A stretch of DNA of 64,000 nucleotides from Daphnia pulex (Eukaryota > Arthropoda > Branchiopoda > Diplostraca > Daphniidae), in NCBI RefSeq assembly GCF_021134715.1, contig NC_060019.1:1488001-1552000 (forward strand), in the 5' to 3' direction. A program made the position numbers and the translations under genes. Below, one piece after another: positions 49,101 to 61,666 of the stretch. The notes below the pieces were generated by a model, which saw only the letters and a list, made by a program, of their open reading frames with translations, did not search any database and had not been told where the DNA came from. Each line of letters begins with the position of its first letter. Within the stretch, counting starts at the first letter, position 1.

Positions 49101-52100
49101 AATAAATCGCAATCTAGCGTGTGCCCGACGCCTGTCATCCATCATTTATTGTTAGTCAGACCACGCCACGTAACAGGAGAGAGGGGAGTCTCCGGAATAA
49201 TTCCGGAAAAAAATGTATGTAGATATTCTGTATATTATTTGGCGCCTAGAGCTGCTCGGAATTATCCTTCACAATAGGCAAAAAGTGTGTACATATAGGG
49301 AGGTACTCTACAACGAGTATAGTCGAGTCAGGATTCGACGGGAAATGTGAGTGTATCGAGCGCATTCATCCGCTTTGATTGACAGCTCACTGGACGGACC
49401 AAAAAAAGAGAAAAGTCCCGACACGGCGGAAATGTAGATGTGTGGAGAACTCATCGTGAAAAGTACACGTGTCATCTATAATTCCGCTGGAGCGCTCTCA
49501 CACGCCCAGAAGCTTTGTGCCCGTTGGGTCGTGTAGAGATTTTCGGTCCAAGTGCGAACATGAAAAATATTCCAACGAATCGATACATAAGAATGAGTAT
49601 GTAGACATGCATATAGTATATAGTATACTACTATAAGAGCGTGTCGCTGTAGGGGGTGTGTGTCGTGTCGGCGGGTCACGAACTCGTCCGGGAAAACTTT
49701 TGAAGATTTGACGCGAGCAGGTTCTTCTCTACTTTTCAATTATTACATTTTTGGGGAGGGGTTTTTGCTTCAGGGCGGCGGGAATGTAATATCCACACAC
49801 GGGTCGGCAACTTTTCCTAAAAACGATATTATTCACGTCATTTGTTATTACTTATTAAAGATATTTATATAACAGCCGCGTTATGTTTGCGAGCTCGGCG
49901 GAGAATGTGAAGGATTTCCTTTAATATTTGACATTTTGGTCTAAAAATAGCCTATGTGATTTGGGTGTTTTGAGCGTGGCGTCACCAAGTCTGCAAACAC
50001 AAGTACACAACCACGTAACTTTTCAAAGTAATTGACGTGCTCTATACTCTTTCTTTTTCCAGCCCATCTGTGTTTGAGTTGGGCCGAATCTGCTCGGTTA
50101 TAATGAAAAGTTTCCCCGACGTCAATCTCTTTCTCCCCAGGTCTTAAGAAAAGGGAAAATAACTGCGTTCTTAATGTCAAACAGCCAAAAAGAGAAAAAA
50201 ATGGTTGGTGATTTACCAGAGATGGAGTTGTTGCCATTCATTGTGAATTTGGCCGAGTTCGCCTGAAATTTAATTATATAGGTACTGGGGCAAAAACAAA
50301 ATGAGGTTCTATAGTTTATCATCCTGTTGCTTCGAGCTTCATCTATTGTACACTACATACACGTCAGTAGTCGGTTGTTTATTGACTCGTAAAAATGTGA
50401 CACGAGTAGTTTTTTATCGGCTACCTGAAAAGAAAAACAAACCAATCTTTTACGGTATTTTATTTTATTTTATTTTTTGCCCACCAAAAGAAAATGTTTG
50501 GTCGATATTGAGGAGGAATCCGAGCCTTCTATATTTCATCACCGGGGATTCATTGGCGGGAGGACGACGTTAATGACGCAACACTTTTGTTTAAACAGAA
50601 TCCCTCCTCACTTTGGCCGGCGTGTTATTAGTCTCACACCATTTCTATAGGAAAACAAAAGCGGAGGATAATCGGAACGGTGCCAGGCGGAGGCCAAATA
50701 CAAACAATTGAGCATCGTCTAGATTTGAAATGGAAGAAACTCTATTGGCCAGCGGAGGCGGCGGAGGCGATGGCTAAGGCAGCTGCTGAGTGATGTCATT
50801 TCCTCTCGCCCGTTAGTCGCTCTCCCATAACACTTTATATATATACTACTCCGGCCGGATTCTTCTTTTTTATCCACCAGCTGCAGCACGTAGCCTTATA
50901 TAAATTCCAGACTAGAAAAAGGCAACGAATTCAGAGCGGTTCAAAAGCGGATGAAAAGTTCTCTTTTTTTTTCTTCAACTCCGCCAGCCGGATGTACAGA
51001 TGTGCATGCATATGTAGATGGATGGATGGCCGTCTGTGTATAGACGAGCTTTATTTTTTCACTGCTTCAAGTATACACGGGCGAAAGGCATCTGTGTGTG
51101 TGGTGCATAAATGGAAGTTGTCCAAGACGAGAGAAAACTATTCGATGATGCCAAGTGCACAAGATTGGAAGAAATCCCGAATTCAGGAAAGAAAAGTTGT
51201 ATACACACACGCAGCTCTGGAAAAGTCTATTATACCTCGTCTGGGGGCTCTCATCTATTGCAGAAGTGGGGTGTGGTGTGGGGTGGGGGCTATTATTACG
51301 TAAGAGTTTGCCTTCACAAATCCCTTCTTTCTAGACGATGGTCGAGTGCTGGAATAAATTGACTTTTCGGCAAGTAGGACTATATACGGTTGGCTCAGAT
51401 TGGTACCTCATTAAAAAACTGAACCTTTACCCTGCGTGTGGTGGTTGTAGGGGGCGTCTCATCATTTTTTGAATTTGCGTGGTGTTGCTGGGCCATCGTT
51501 ATAATTCCCAGAAACATTCAAATAAGACAATTTTCTTTTCTTATTTTCGTTGAAATTTCACACTGCGATGGCGATCGATTTCCTCTTATATTTGTGTTGT
51601 GACAGCCGAAACAAAAGACGGACGATCTAGCGATGGTATCATCGTGCAATAAGACTCGCCCACTGCCTAGAAAGAGTATAGAATTTGATTTATATAAATA
51701 TTCGCGTGCGCCCGCACTGAAATATATATAACCCACCACCGCCGCTCGATTTGTAATATCTTGTATAAATCTTGATTTCGGTTAGACTGGGCTGCTGGAA
51801 AAAATAAAAATAAAACTTCCAGCCATTTGTGATTGAGTGTGTGGGTGTGTGGCACGCGCGTGAAATTTAGTTTTTTTCACGATTTATTCCCGATTGCTGT
51901 GAGGGGTGCTGTAGAGGGGCTGGGACATTGTGAAAAAGTTGCGTCGACGTCTTTTCTTTTCAAACCAAATTCGGCCCTCCTAAAAGTTCATCATTTTCTT
52001 TTTTGTCCACTTAAATCGGCCCAGTCAAAGAGACACGTGCGCTTATACAAGTCCAAAGTCCGAGCCGACAACTTTTCTTGTTGGTTTGCATCGAGGTGTG

Positions 52101-54077
52101 ATGGAGGACAACAACACGCAGCGATTTCGTGCGGTTTTGGGGGGAGTATATTGAACCAACAAATCCCACGTAGTAAATATAATATCTCCTCCTCTTTCTT
52201 TTTTAACCATAATTGGATTTCTGCGCTGCTAACTTTTTTATTCTTTGGCTGAAATTTGTATTTTTTTTTTCCTTTGAAATTCCAATTGTGTGTGTCTGGG
52301 TGGGGTGTTGGGTCCTTTGAAATTCCCGCCCGTAAAAATATTATCTACAAATACTTTTTGATTGAATTGCATAACTCAGAATAACGGCGGTGTTGTATAT
52401 AGTAGATTAGAGTATATTCAAATTTGAAGGCGCGTGATTTACGGACTCGTTTGGCTTTTAATAGTAGCTCGGCGGGGGTCGTTTGTTTTTTAAGAAACGA
52501 AATGAAATCGCGGGCGGAGGTTTTTTCGAACCGCCAAAAGAAGAAAAACTAAATTCAATATTTGTTTAGACTGCGACGTTATTTTGTTTACATTTTCCAA
52601 AAGAAAAAAGCCGGGTAGATATATATTCGTTATAAATCAATGCATATGAGAATTTCCCACTTCTTTAGAGCAGAGAGAGCTACAGAGTATATACAGCTCA
52701 GGCTATATCGCGGCTGGTGTATATTGCACACACACACATATATAATATGTAATGTTGCTGGCCCGTAAATAATCCGGCGCGGCCAAGTATTATATGAGTG
52801 TGCTGTGCTGCTGTGTGCTGTGCCGGCGTGCAAGTTATATATTATAACCCAACCCAGACTGTATATATAGAGACGGCATCAGCAACCCACCCGTTATTGG
52901 TATAATATGTAGGCCAAAGCGGGATAAACGACTGTACGTTTTCCCGCGCTTAATTTTCCCCGCCGATGGATTATTTCAGGATTTTGCGGAAATGTTTTAC
53001 ATCGGCGGCCGAGAGGCTTTTGAATTTATTTGGCCATAGTTGCGGGTTTATCCTGATATCATTCTGAGCTTGATTCGGACCGAAGCAAATGGTGGGAATC
53101 ACGCAGCAGCGGTTGCTGCTGTGTTGTCAGACCGTCTTTTATATATATTCTTTGTTTTTTCTCTTCTATTTTATTAGGCAATGATGTGTAATGACGCAGT
53201 GCATTTATTAGGCGACTCTATTAGTCCTTAAAGACGGTCCGGTTCTTCTTATAGCCATTTCCCTCCATGCAGGCACTTTTTCCTAGCTCGGTCCTCGGTC
53301 CTTGTAATAAACGTAAGTAAAATCTTGGCTCACGCTCAAAATGCAATTGATATACCCCACCCCGGAAGGGCACGGAGAACGAAAGAGGAGGAGGGGGGAC
53401 CCGTGATTATATATATGGATGTGACGAATAGATGGAACGGAAAAGAAAATTTGTCGTCATAATAACCTCGCCCCGACTGTGCTGTGTGTTCCTTTTGCCA
53501 ATATAATAACATGGGCCAAAGTCCTCATTATTATATACCATCATTTCCTGGAAACGAAATATAAGGAAATGTCGTGAAACTCGGCAATATTATATTTCTA
53601 GCCGGGCAAACAGAAGCCGAATATAATGAGTTGTACGTTTGTTTTTTATTTATTTTTGACATGTCGTTTTCGCCCCGCAGGTCGTGAAAATGCTGGTGGT
53701 GGTCGTGGTGATATTCGCCACCCTCTGGCTACCCTACCGCGGCATGTTGGTGTACAACAGTTTCGCCACCATGTACTCGAAAGCAAGTTTCATGGACCTC
53801 TGGTTCCTCATGTTCGCCAAAACTTGCGTCTACATCAACAGGTAAAAAGAAATTTAAAATAAAAAAAAATTTGATTGCCCCGAGTGAGGTTCGAACTCAC
53901 GACCTCGAGATTATGAGACTCGCGCGCTGCCTACTGCGCTATCGAGGCTTGTGACCCAATTTGAAAAGTTTGAGATAAATTTCTGTTTTTGAACTGTTTG
54001 CAGTGCCATCAACCCCATTCTGTACACGGCCATGTCCATCAAATTCCGTCGAGCCTTCCAGCGAATTCTACTCTGCG
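46165..54077 (+). CDS. Thyrotropin-releasing-hormone-receptor-like GPCR (3' end unresolved)
   Basis: Seven in-frame exons: 46165-46217, 46290-46560, 46698-46881, 47039-47286, 47376-47549, 53681-53841, 54004-54077 (about 388 residues so far). The N-terminus carries NCS, NRT and NST glycosylation sites. TM1 has GNLLVVM and TM2 has LAAADCVVL. A disulfide pair is C in IGCAVF and C in VERCAMK. TM3 ends in ERYIAICHPMKAQ (ERY in place of DRY), TM5 is VVFYLVPLLLSCVLYG, TM6 is VVKMLVVVVVIFATLWLPYR and TM7 is NSAINPILY. Whole blocks (ERYIAICHP.KAQ, CT..RAKKI, LWLPYR) match vertebrate TRHR, which signals through Gq; in protostomes the known ligand of TRHR-like receptors is EFLGamide-type peptide. The last codon is split at GTAAGC (54078), so at least one more exon follows. 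A 6.1 kb intron separates exons 5 and 6. Confidence 0.88.
47550..53680 (+). other. Large intron of the TRH-receptor-like gene
   Basis: This 6.1 kb intron runs from GTCAGT at 47550 to CCCCGCAG at 53680. Other introns of this gene are 72-162 bp, apart from the last. I see no nested protein gene on either strand. It is rich in TATA/ATAT runs, (CA)n and (TG)n, and could hold enhancers or alternative promoters. Confidence 0.6.
53876..53948 (-). tRNA. tRNA-Met (CAT), elongator type
   Basis: The minus strand folds as a complete 73-nt tRNA. The acceptor is GCCTCGA paired with TCGGGGC (one T-G pair) plus discriminator A. The box A region is TAGCGCAGTAGGCAGCGC. The anticodon arm is GAGTCTCATAATCTC with a CAT anticodon. 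The T arm is GTGAGTTCGAACCTCAC with a perfect box B. A T run follows at once on the minus strand (complement of the A run at 53861-53869), as expected for Pol III termination. It has no intron. It is nested in, and antisense to, the 162-bp intron 6 of the TRH-receptor-like gene. G1-C72 and the GTTCGAAC T loop fit elongator Met and not initiator tRNA. Confidence 0.95.
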
Positions 54078-55234
54078 GTAAGCCAATTGCCAACCCAAAT
54101 TCAATTCTTTCCCCTCAGTTGGACAGACTAGCACGTAGCCTATACAAGTTCAGCACGAACTGTTTGAACTTGTGACAGTAGTTTCCAATTCAAAAAATGA
54201 AATTCAATTAGGGGATATTATATATTTTGCTGGAGAAAGCATTTTGATTTGAAATTGCTTTTTCCGCCGTTTTCCGCATATCCAAATCCATATTTTTATT
54301 TTCGCTTGAAACGCATTTTTCCACGATGGCCAAACGACTAAAATACTTTCATCGCCAAATGCGAATATAGAATTCAGAGAATTTAATCGACGTCTGTCCC
54401 TCAGAAATAATATTCCCACGCAATTCCTCCCGACGCAAATTGAAAATCAAGCACAAATAATAATAATAATAACTATTTCAATAATCATCTCCGCTCCCGT
54501 GGACCTATTAACGAATTGCTCGTCAAGATTTGAAACTTTTTTTGAAAGCCGCTTAAGAAATGCCAAGCAATTTGAAATGGTCGTCAACTTTATTGCACTG
54601 GAAAGTTCATCAGATTTTCCTTTTCGAGGAAGCAAATCAGGTGCTCCATTACTATAGTGACTCCACCGTTGACGAAATAAAGTCGTGATTATTTCATCAA
54701 GAAATGTAATGAGTTCCTCCGAATCCTTTGACTTTCATTTCCCAAATACTATCCAACTCTGTCTCTCTGTCTACTTATTTTAAAAAAAACCCCGATTATT
54801 ATGAATTGTCGAAAGATGAGATTGTTCCGGCGGAGTATAATAATGACGGGCGGATCGATAGCAACGCACGGGAAAACCGTAGAAACGTACAATAGACTTC
54901 GGGGGGGGGGGGGGCTCCATATAACAGCAGCAGCACACACGGAAGGATTTATAGTGCAGCAACATCTAGCAGACGGTATCAACTGGGTAAACTCTTTTGA
55001 TTATTAGGCTCATTAGCGACAGCGCTCCGTGTAATTATACTCTTTTTTTTCTATCTAAAATATAATACGTTTATATTTGGGGAATAAGGGAGATGACAAT
55101 ATACTGTACTAGCTCGGAGGAGGCTTTCGGGGCACCGACAAAAGACCCAAGACACGCGGAGACAAATATGGCGGGCAGCGTTAATGAAATCCGGATTGTG
55201 CTGCTGTGCTCGATGTGGCATAAAAGAAAACAGC

Positions 55235-55264
55235 TAGCATTACAATCCTTTGATTGTAATGCTA
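55235..55264. repeat. Perfect 13-bp hairpin
   Basis: TAGCATTACAATC, CTTT, GATTGTAATGCTA form a perfect 13-bp stem with a 4-base loop, inside the last intron or 3' flank of the receptor gene. It is too short for a pre-miRNA. It could be a protein-binding palindrome or a relic of an inverted repeat. Confidence 0.6.
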
Positions 55265-55642
55265 TATTTACAATTAATCCGCACCCCCGAGCTTTTATTG
55301 ACTTTTCTTTATTTTCTTCATCCGCCCGGATGAGTCTCTCTCTTCTCTATGCTCCCTCTATAGATATAAATTGTAATTCATTATGATTAATATTTATGGA
55401 CCTTTGGGCCGGGATCTTTTTTCAAATACATCCGACGTCATCGTATCATTTTCCCTCGAGGATTTTTTTCTCCTTCTTTCCTTATGGCAGTCAATCTCAT
55501 AAAGCCTGCGTGTCGGATTATATTCCGGCACACACACATGCACACACACACACCCGCGTGTATAGCTAAATATATGGCCAGCTCCGAGCTCTGACTAGTC
55601 CATCAGACTTTTCGACGTCGGCTGTCTCTTATTCTCTTCCAG

Positions 55643-55695
55643 GCTCTCCAGGATACAGACCGCCAGCAATTGGCAACGTGTGCCAAAAAAAATAA
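55643..55695 (+). CDS. Candidate last coding exon of the TRH-receptor-like GPCR
   Basis: After a pyrimidine-rich tract ending CTTCCAG, 17 codons continue the frame of the split codon at 54077 (G|GC) and read GSPGYRPPAIGNVCQKK before TAA at 55693. The phase fits and the cytoplasmic tail would be very short. The only evidence is splice phase and position, so a different downstream exon could be used. Confidence 0.3.
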
Positions 55696-58600
55696 AAACA
55701 AAAGAATGAAAACGTCAAGTCCTGTGTGCTGTGCTGTGCTGGGCTGCTCCTGCCGGTATAATTACATCCAATCGCGAAACACCGCTCGCTTGTTTCTGTG
55801 CGTTTATTCCAGCCGGAACGCGCTACTGCTGACGAAGTTTGCCAAATCATCAACTGTGTATAGATTTAGCCAGTGTGTGTGTGTGTGTGTGTGACGTGCT
55901 CATTTGCCAGCTGGCTTGATTAACTCGGACTTGAGCAGTCGCAAGCGCATTTTCTATATAATATCTGTCTGTGTATTATTGTGTAATAATGAGTAGCAGC
56001 AGCAGCAGCTATAGACGGGATTTCTTGGCTCTTGGCAACTTATAGCATTTATGAGCTTCTCCCGCTTTTGTTGGTATCAAAGTTGGCGTTTAATTATATG
56101 CAGAGCCACCGACAGCTCCCATCGCTCGCTCTCACATGTATTATGTATACCTGTTATGTCGTTTGCTATTTCAACATTTGTAGCTAGGCGACATGCCGAC
56201 TAGACCGCCGAATTCGACAGATTTTGTTTCCTTATTGTTGGCCATATAATACTGGCGGCTGACACTGTAGTTACATAGTCTTTCCTATGGAAACCTTTAT
56301 GTGCCTTTATGAGCTGCCGTCGGCTCGGTTATAGTTGCCTAGGCACATTTTTCTTACTACAACTTGATCAAGTCAAAATATGAAAACCTATTTTTTATTT
56401 TCGCTTCTGAAATTAGCACGTGAACGAACTTATTTCCTTCCTGCTGCAAATCAAAATGGAGAGATCGGCTTTAACGAAATTGATCACGTCGATTTATGAT
56501 AAAGGAGCCTAGCAACCCGTCGATATTATCGACGTTATCCCAGATACTACGTCATCTTTTTTTCTATTTGAGATTTCCCTATGTACATACGAGGATAAAA
56601 GGGGGAAAGAAGCCGTATAGCGTAGAGAACCGACCTTTAGAATAGTATTGCAGTATATTGCATAAAAGATTACGGCCGCTCGCTCGTGTTCTAAGAGATT
56701 GGCAACATCCAACAGGCGATTGGATGGAGCCATGGAGGACGACTATTGTTGTCCGAGACCTTAGTCGCGGCCGGGAGCTTCTACATAAAGGAGCACTCCC
56801 ACCGATTCCCTCCCAAATTACCAGGAAAAAAAGAAACAAACAGGAGCCTGTTGTAAATGATGTGCAACGAGTTTTGATGTACACGAGAGAGTCTATATCC
56901 TACAATACTTGTTCTACATATACTATAACACACATATACGCAGTTCCTTGTTTGTTTAGAGACTCGAGTTAAACTTGATAGAACCACCTATCCTTTGTGT
57001 ACATTTTTATCCCCCGTGTTTATGTAGGTCGATCTTCCACACCTATACACGTCGGTGTTATTCCTCGAACAAAATAAGAGATGGGCGCTTTCGCCAACAG
57101 TCTGTGTTTGTATTGGCCTCAAAGTGAACCGCAGCAGCAGCGGCGGCTCCTATTTGCTTGAAATAGGAGCTCAACATTTTTCGCTGGTGTTTACGCAATT
57201 TTAATGGCCTGCCCGGCATGCGCCGCGAGGCAGATGCTGAGGACACAAAGCAAATAATATAAAAAGGAAGAAATGTAAACTTTTAGGGAGGCTGCTGCTG
57301 GTCGGAGGGAATAACAAATCTCTTCTAGTACATTAGGTTGCGCATGGCAATGTGCTGCTGCTCCTGACTGAGTGACAATAAAAAGAAGGAGTTTACTGTG
57401 TGTGCTCCTTGACAGCTGGACATCCGTTCTGTCCTGTTAGCCCAGCAGTCTTCTTCCAGCTCCGGCCGATTTTTCATTTAGTATGCAAACGTCAAGGGTG
57501 TCTGTGTGACGAGATCGATGCCAGGAGCCCACCACTCCGACGTGTGTAGGGTCCTGAATGTGCCAGATTCGTACGACTAGAAGATTGAATTATCGACAGA
57601 GAGAGAGAAAGCACAGAAGAAGCCAATAATATGAGCTGACGTTCGATTTTATCGATTGATTCGTTCGGTAGAAAAAAGATAAAAATTTGGGAGGAAATAA
57701 TAAAAAGATGGAAAATGGAGAACAATGGCACCTCGATGTGTCTTGTATACATTGCCTTCGGTTATCTTTTGGAAACTTTTCTTCTTCTTGTCCCGATTTT
57801 GTTGATTTTTGATGATTTTTCCCTTCGGGACTTTGCCAGCGATGACATGAAAAGAAAAGCGCGGATCTCTCCGTCGTTTGTTTTTCGGTGGTGGTGGTGG
57901 GGGGGCTAGACACAATAGTGCTGCTGCTGCTGCTCTGTGGTAATACGATGATGGCCCATCAGCATTTGATTGTTTCCCCCTTTATTTTTTTTCTCTTTCG
58001 TCTGATGTCCTTTCGACGGTCTAGAATGGCGTCATTCCGTGAAACGAGATATCCCGATTCCTGTTTTTCTCTTCCTCCTATCCGGCGTGTCACGCTCCAA
58101 TCAAACGCCAAATCATCGAGCCCATCTTTTGATAGTTCTTATAGATTCCTAGATTCTTCTTTATTCTTTTTGATTCGCCCACGAGCAAAACGCGCATTGT
58201 CGTTGAGTCATCCAAACCAAATCGATTCCAGAGAGAAAACATTTTCCGCTATATGGAAGGAGAAAAAATGCCGCCGGAAGAATCGACATCACCCTGATGG
58301 GAACTGGAATGTCATCATCATCTTGGCAGAGTGCGCCCATATTCCAAAAGTTATGCGGAACGCATTTGACAGGTGAATAGGAAGACTTTATCGTGGGGAA
58401 CTGACATTGGAACTCGATGAATGTCGTTTTCCTCCGTTCCAACTTTTGGGTGATTGAACATTAGCCGATCTATTCCGAACTGGTTGAGGGGGGGGGGTAT
58501 AATTCACGTAATATGAAATTGGGAATCGATAATATTACTCGATGAGGCAGCAGTTGTGCAATCTTTGCGAAAGATGATTTGAATCAGAAAAAGGTGATGG

Positions 58601-60590
58601 AGAATTATTGCTGTTTTTAAAACTAGACGGAAAAGCGAATGTTGATTGCTTCGTTAGCGCGAGAGTTGCCAAACATTCGTCGAGTGGGCGAAAAAGGTGG
58701 GAGAAGAAGGTTGTCGTTTGGTGGCCAGACGATTTGCCTAGCAAAATTCAACAGACGATGAAGGGCGACCTGTTATACACATCGCCAGAAACTTTTTTGA
58801 TGTGTCGAATCAAAGGCTTTATTGCTCTATTTAATCTAACCCCCGGCGCTTCTTTGATCGTTTGAATTTCCCGCATGCTTCAAATTCGACGTTTGATAAT
58901 GAGTTTTTTTCCTGATGATGAATAATGCAACAATTTAAAATTTTCGTCTGCTATTCTATTTGGCAGGGCGCAGTACACTCAACCAGCAGAGATCTCCCGG
59001 CACGCAAATGCGGCACCTCGGACACTTGGCCTGAAGAGAAACACAGAAACTTGAAAAAAAACCATTTGCGTAATCAACAGCACCAGGCAGCCTGTGTGTG
59101 TATGTGTGTGTGTTAAAATGTATTCCACCTGATTTGCATGGATTGACGTAAATTCTCCTTTTCTTTGGTATTTGATTCTTGTTTCATAGTGTATGTAAGA
59201 GAAGTGCGGGGCGTACACGTGAGTTCATCCCACGTGAGACGGGGTTTCTTCTACTTCTTCTTACTGATGAAATGGATGCCCACGTTTGTTGTATGGAACT
59301 CTGCAAAGTCTCCATGTGTACAATAGGCACGTATAAAAAAAGGGCGAAGGAGCTATGCATTTGGTTCTATATTTATATGTACAAATAATCGTCGGGATTG
59401 TTGAATGTTTGTGTAAATTCTATCAAATTGAATGCTCGCCATTCAGAGACGCTCTCTTATTATATTCGGTCGTGATTCATTTCGTTTCCACTCACTCGCG
59501 AGTACAACAATCAAACGTTATTCGTACGCTATATATTCTACTCTATACCCAAATCTAAATCACATATTATATTATAGCTCCTACCTGACTCATTGATATA
59601 CGATTGTACATACACCTTGATTTTAATCCGTTTTTTTTCAAACATGAGTGTGTCATTTAATTGTTTCAGAGCTTTGGAGAAAATCAATACAAACATTTGA
59701 TCGTCGTATGGGCTGCTAAATAGTGTCACTGAAATCTAAATTCGCCAGAGGCAATTTCTTTCGCATTTCAAATGCTCGCGCGGTATTTTCACATTGGAAT
59801 TTCATTAGGTGGATTCGTCGTGTGTGTGTGGGTGTCAAAACGATTGACGAATTCTTATCGATTCATAAAGGAGAAGAGCTCAGCCGTAAACATGTAAAGA
59901 ATGCAAACAAAAATAAAATAAATAATAATTTAAAAGAAACCGCTCCCGCCAACGGTTTCCATGGAAATCATTTTTTGAAGAATTCCATTCGTTTCAGCCG
60001 TAAGTAGCAAAAAGAACGGGGGGGGGATTAGAATGTGATATGATTCGGATTTCGGATCACACATACGATCGGTCGTTTTTTATGTAATCGAAGCTTAGCT
60101 TAGCTAATAACTAGAAAATAAGTTGTTCAATTTTAACCAGAAATTAAAAAATAAAACAAAAAAATTCAGGTTTGTTGTAAAATCAACCATTATTGCCCAC
60201 GACAAAGTACACTGTGACCAGAGAAATCCACTCTTATTTTACATCAGTATGCAAAAGAAACAACAGTGTTTCAGAGAGATTCAGCTATCTATTTTCACCC
60301 ATGGGGAGGTGTAAACCGAATCCCATGTACGGAGATTATGGACGCCGTCGGTCTCGAAAGTGATTGCTTAGATCATTAAATTTTTTCCAAGTACCAAGCT
60401 TAGGAAGCTTAGGAAGCTTACTGTACCTCTCATTTTCGTCAATCTGGTGGGAAAGTTGAAAGACCGAAAGGAAGACAATGGAAAAGCGCAAAATAAATCC
60501 CAAGAGGAGGAAAGGTGTGCTTCTTAGTATACCTTCCGTCAACTCAAAATAAAACCATATAGAGCAGTTTGCCTGCTAAAGAAACTTGCA
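55696..60590. other. Non-coding stretch downstream of the GPCR
   Basis: No gene is supported. It contains (GT)n at 55875-55892 and 59093-59113, (CAGCAG)n at 55996-56010, (GCT)n at 57920-57933, G runs near 57895-57907 and 58489-58498, and three head-to-tail copies of AGCTTAGGA-like sequence at 60398-60421. Open frames up to 162 codons (57888-58376) show no family resemblance. Confidence 0.45.
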
Positions 60591-60597
60591 GGCATGA

Positions 60598-60980
60598 CTG
60601 TATATGGGCACAAGATATCGGCGGATGTCAATGGCGGAATCAAGAAAGGCGTAATTTTTTCCACCTACTCTTGCCTGATTGACGAGTCAAAAACAACAGG
60701 AGAACAGCAAACACGGATGGATCAGCTCCTGAAATGGTGCCATGACGACTTCGACCGTCTTATTGTGTTTTGATGAATGCCATAAAGAAAAAAATTGCGT
60801 TGCTATCGGCTCAACGGAGCCCACCAAAACCGGCTTGGCAGTGTTAGAATTACAAAACAAGTTACCCAATGCAAGAATCGTCTACCTGACTGCAACTGGA
60901 GCCTCGGAACCCCGCCATTTGGGATATATGGTCCGTATGGGACTGTGGGGTCAGGGTACGCCATTCGATAGTAAGAAGTG
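60598..60980 (+). pseudogene. Strawberry notch (SBNO) helicase fragment, copy 1
   Basis: Sequence around 60598-60980 encodes blocks of the strawberry notch helicase/ATPase: [13 protein letters not shown], the FDECHKEKN motif II-like box, [20 protein letters not shown], and [20 protein letters not shown]. An extra T in GTGTTTTGATG (60766-60774) breaks the frame just before the DECH box. Homology starts abruptly within the domain at 60598, and what follows 60980 does not resemble SBNO. It is about 95% identical to the matching part of copy 2. SBNO proteins are nuclear regulators; this piece cannot make one. It lies on the plus strand, with no promoter or start of its own. Confidence 0.82.
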
Positions 60981-61093
60981 GTCGGAGCTTGCGGCCACGA
61001 GATCACTTGGAATTTTTACACCGTTCGACATACATCTCCTTCCGTGTGTCCTCCATTTTCTTCTAGTTTTTCGTGCAGATTGGTATGTACTCT

Positions 61094-61462
61094 GGTGTAA
61101 ATTGTGCGTGTGTGTGTGTCCTGTAACTCGTAGAGCCCGTCACGATATCTCCTTGCTGGATATTTTCCGACTCGTTCCGCCAGTCACGTTGTTGGCGGCC
61201 ATTGCGTGCCCCCATCGATTCACTCTGTGTTTGTGTCATTCGTGTTGTGACCTTGAACTGACGTCCTTTGAACTTCCCCGGACGGTGTAAATTGTGCGTG
61301 TGTGTGTGTCCTGTAACTCGTCACGATATCTCCTTGCTGGATATTTTCCAATTCGTTCCACCAGTCACGTTGTCGGCGGCCATTGCGTGCCCCTATTGAT
61401 TCACTCTGTGTTTGTGTCATTCGTGTTGACCTTGAACCGACGTCCTTTGAACTTCCCCGGAC
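61094..61462. repeat. Tandem duplication of a 190-bp unit
   Basis: Unit 1 (61094-61283) and unit 2 (61284-61462) both begin GGTGTAAATTGTGCG with a (GT)n tract. Both run through TCACGATATCTCCTTGCTGG and GGCGGCCATTGCGTGCCCC, and end CTTTGAACTTCCCCGGAC. Unit 2 has lost a short TAGAGCCCG stretch. It is not coding as far as I can see. Confidence 0.85.
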
Positions 61463-61666
61463 TACCCTTCGTCCGTTTTGCTACACTGCACCATCTTTTC
61501 TGCTACACTGCAGGTTCACCAAGTAAGTTCAGCAACTATTTAGACACACACTTAAACCTTAAAAGAAAAGGTTCGTTCGTGTTGTTTTTCTTGCCCAAGT
61601 CTTCTCTCTTTTTTTCCGTCGACTATCTCGTTCGGAGTCCCTATCATTTCAAGTGTTGTGCTACTC

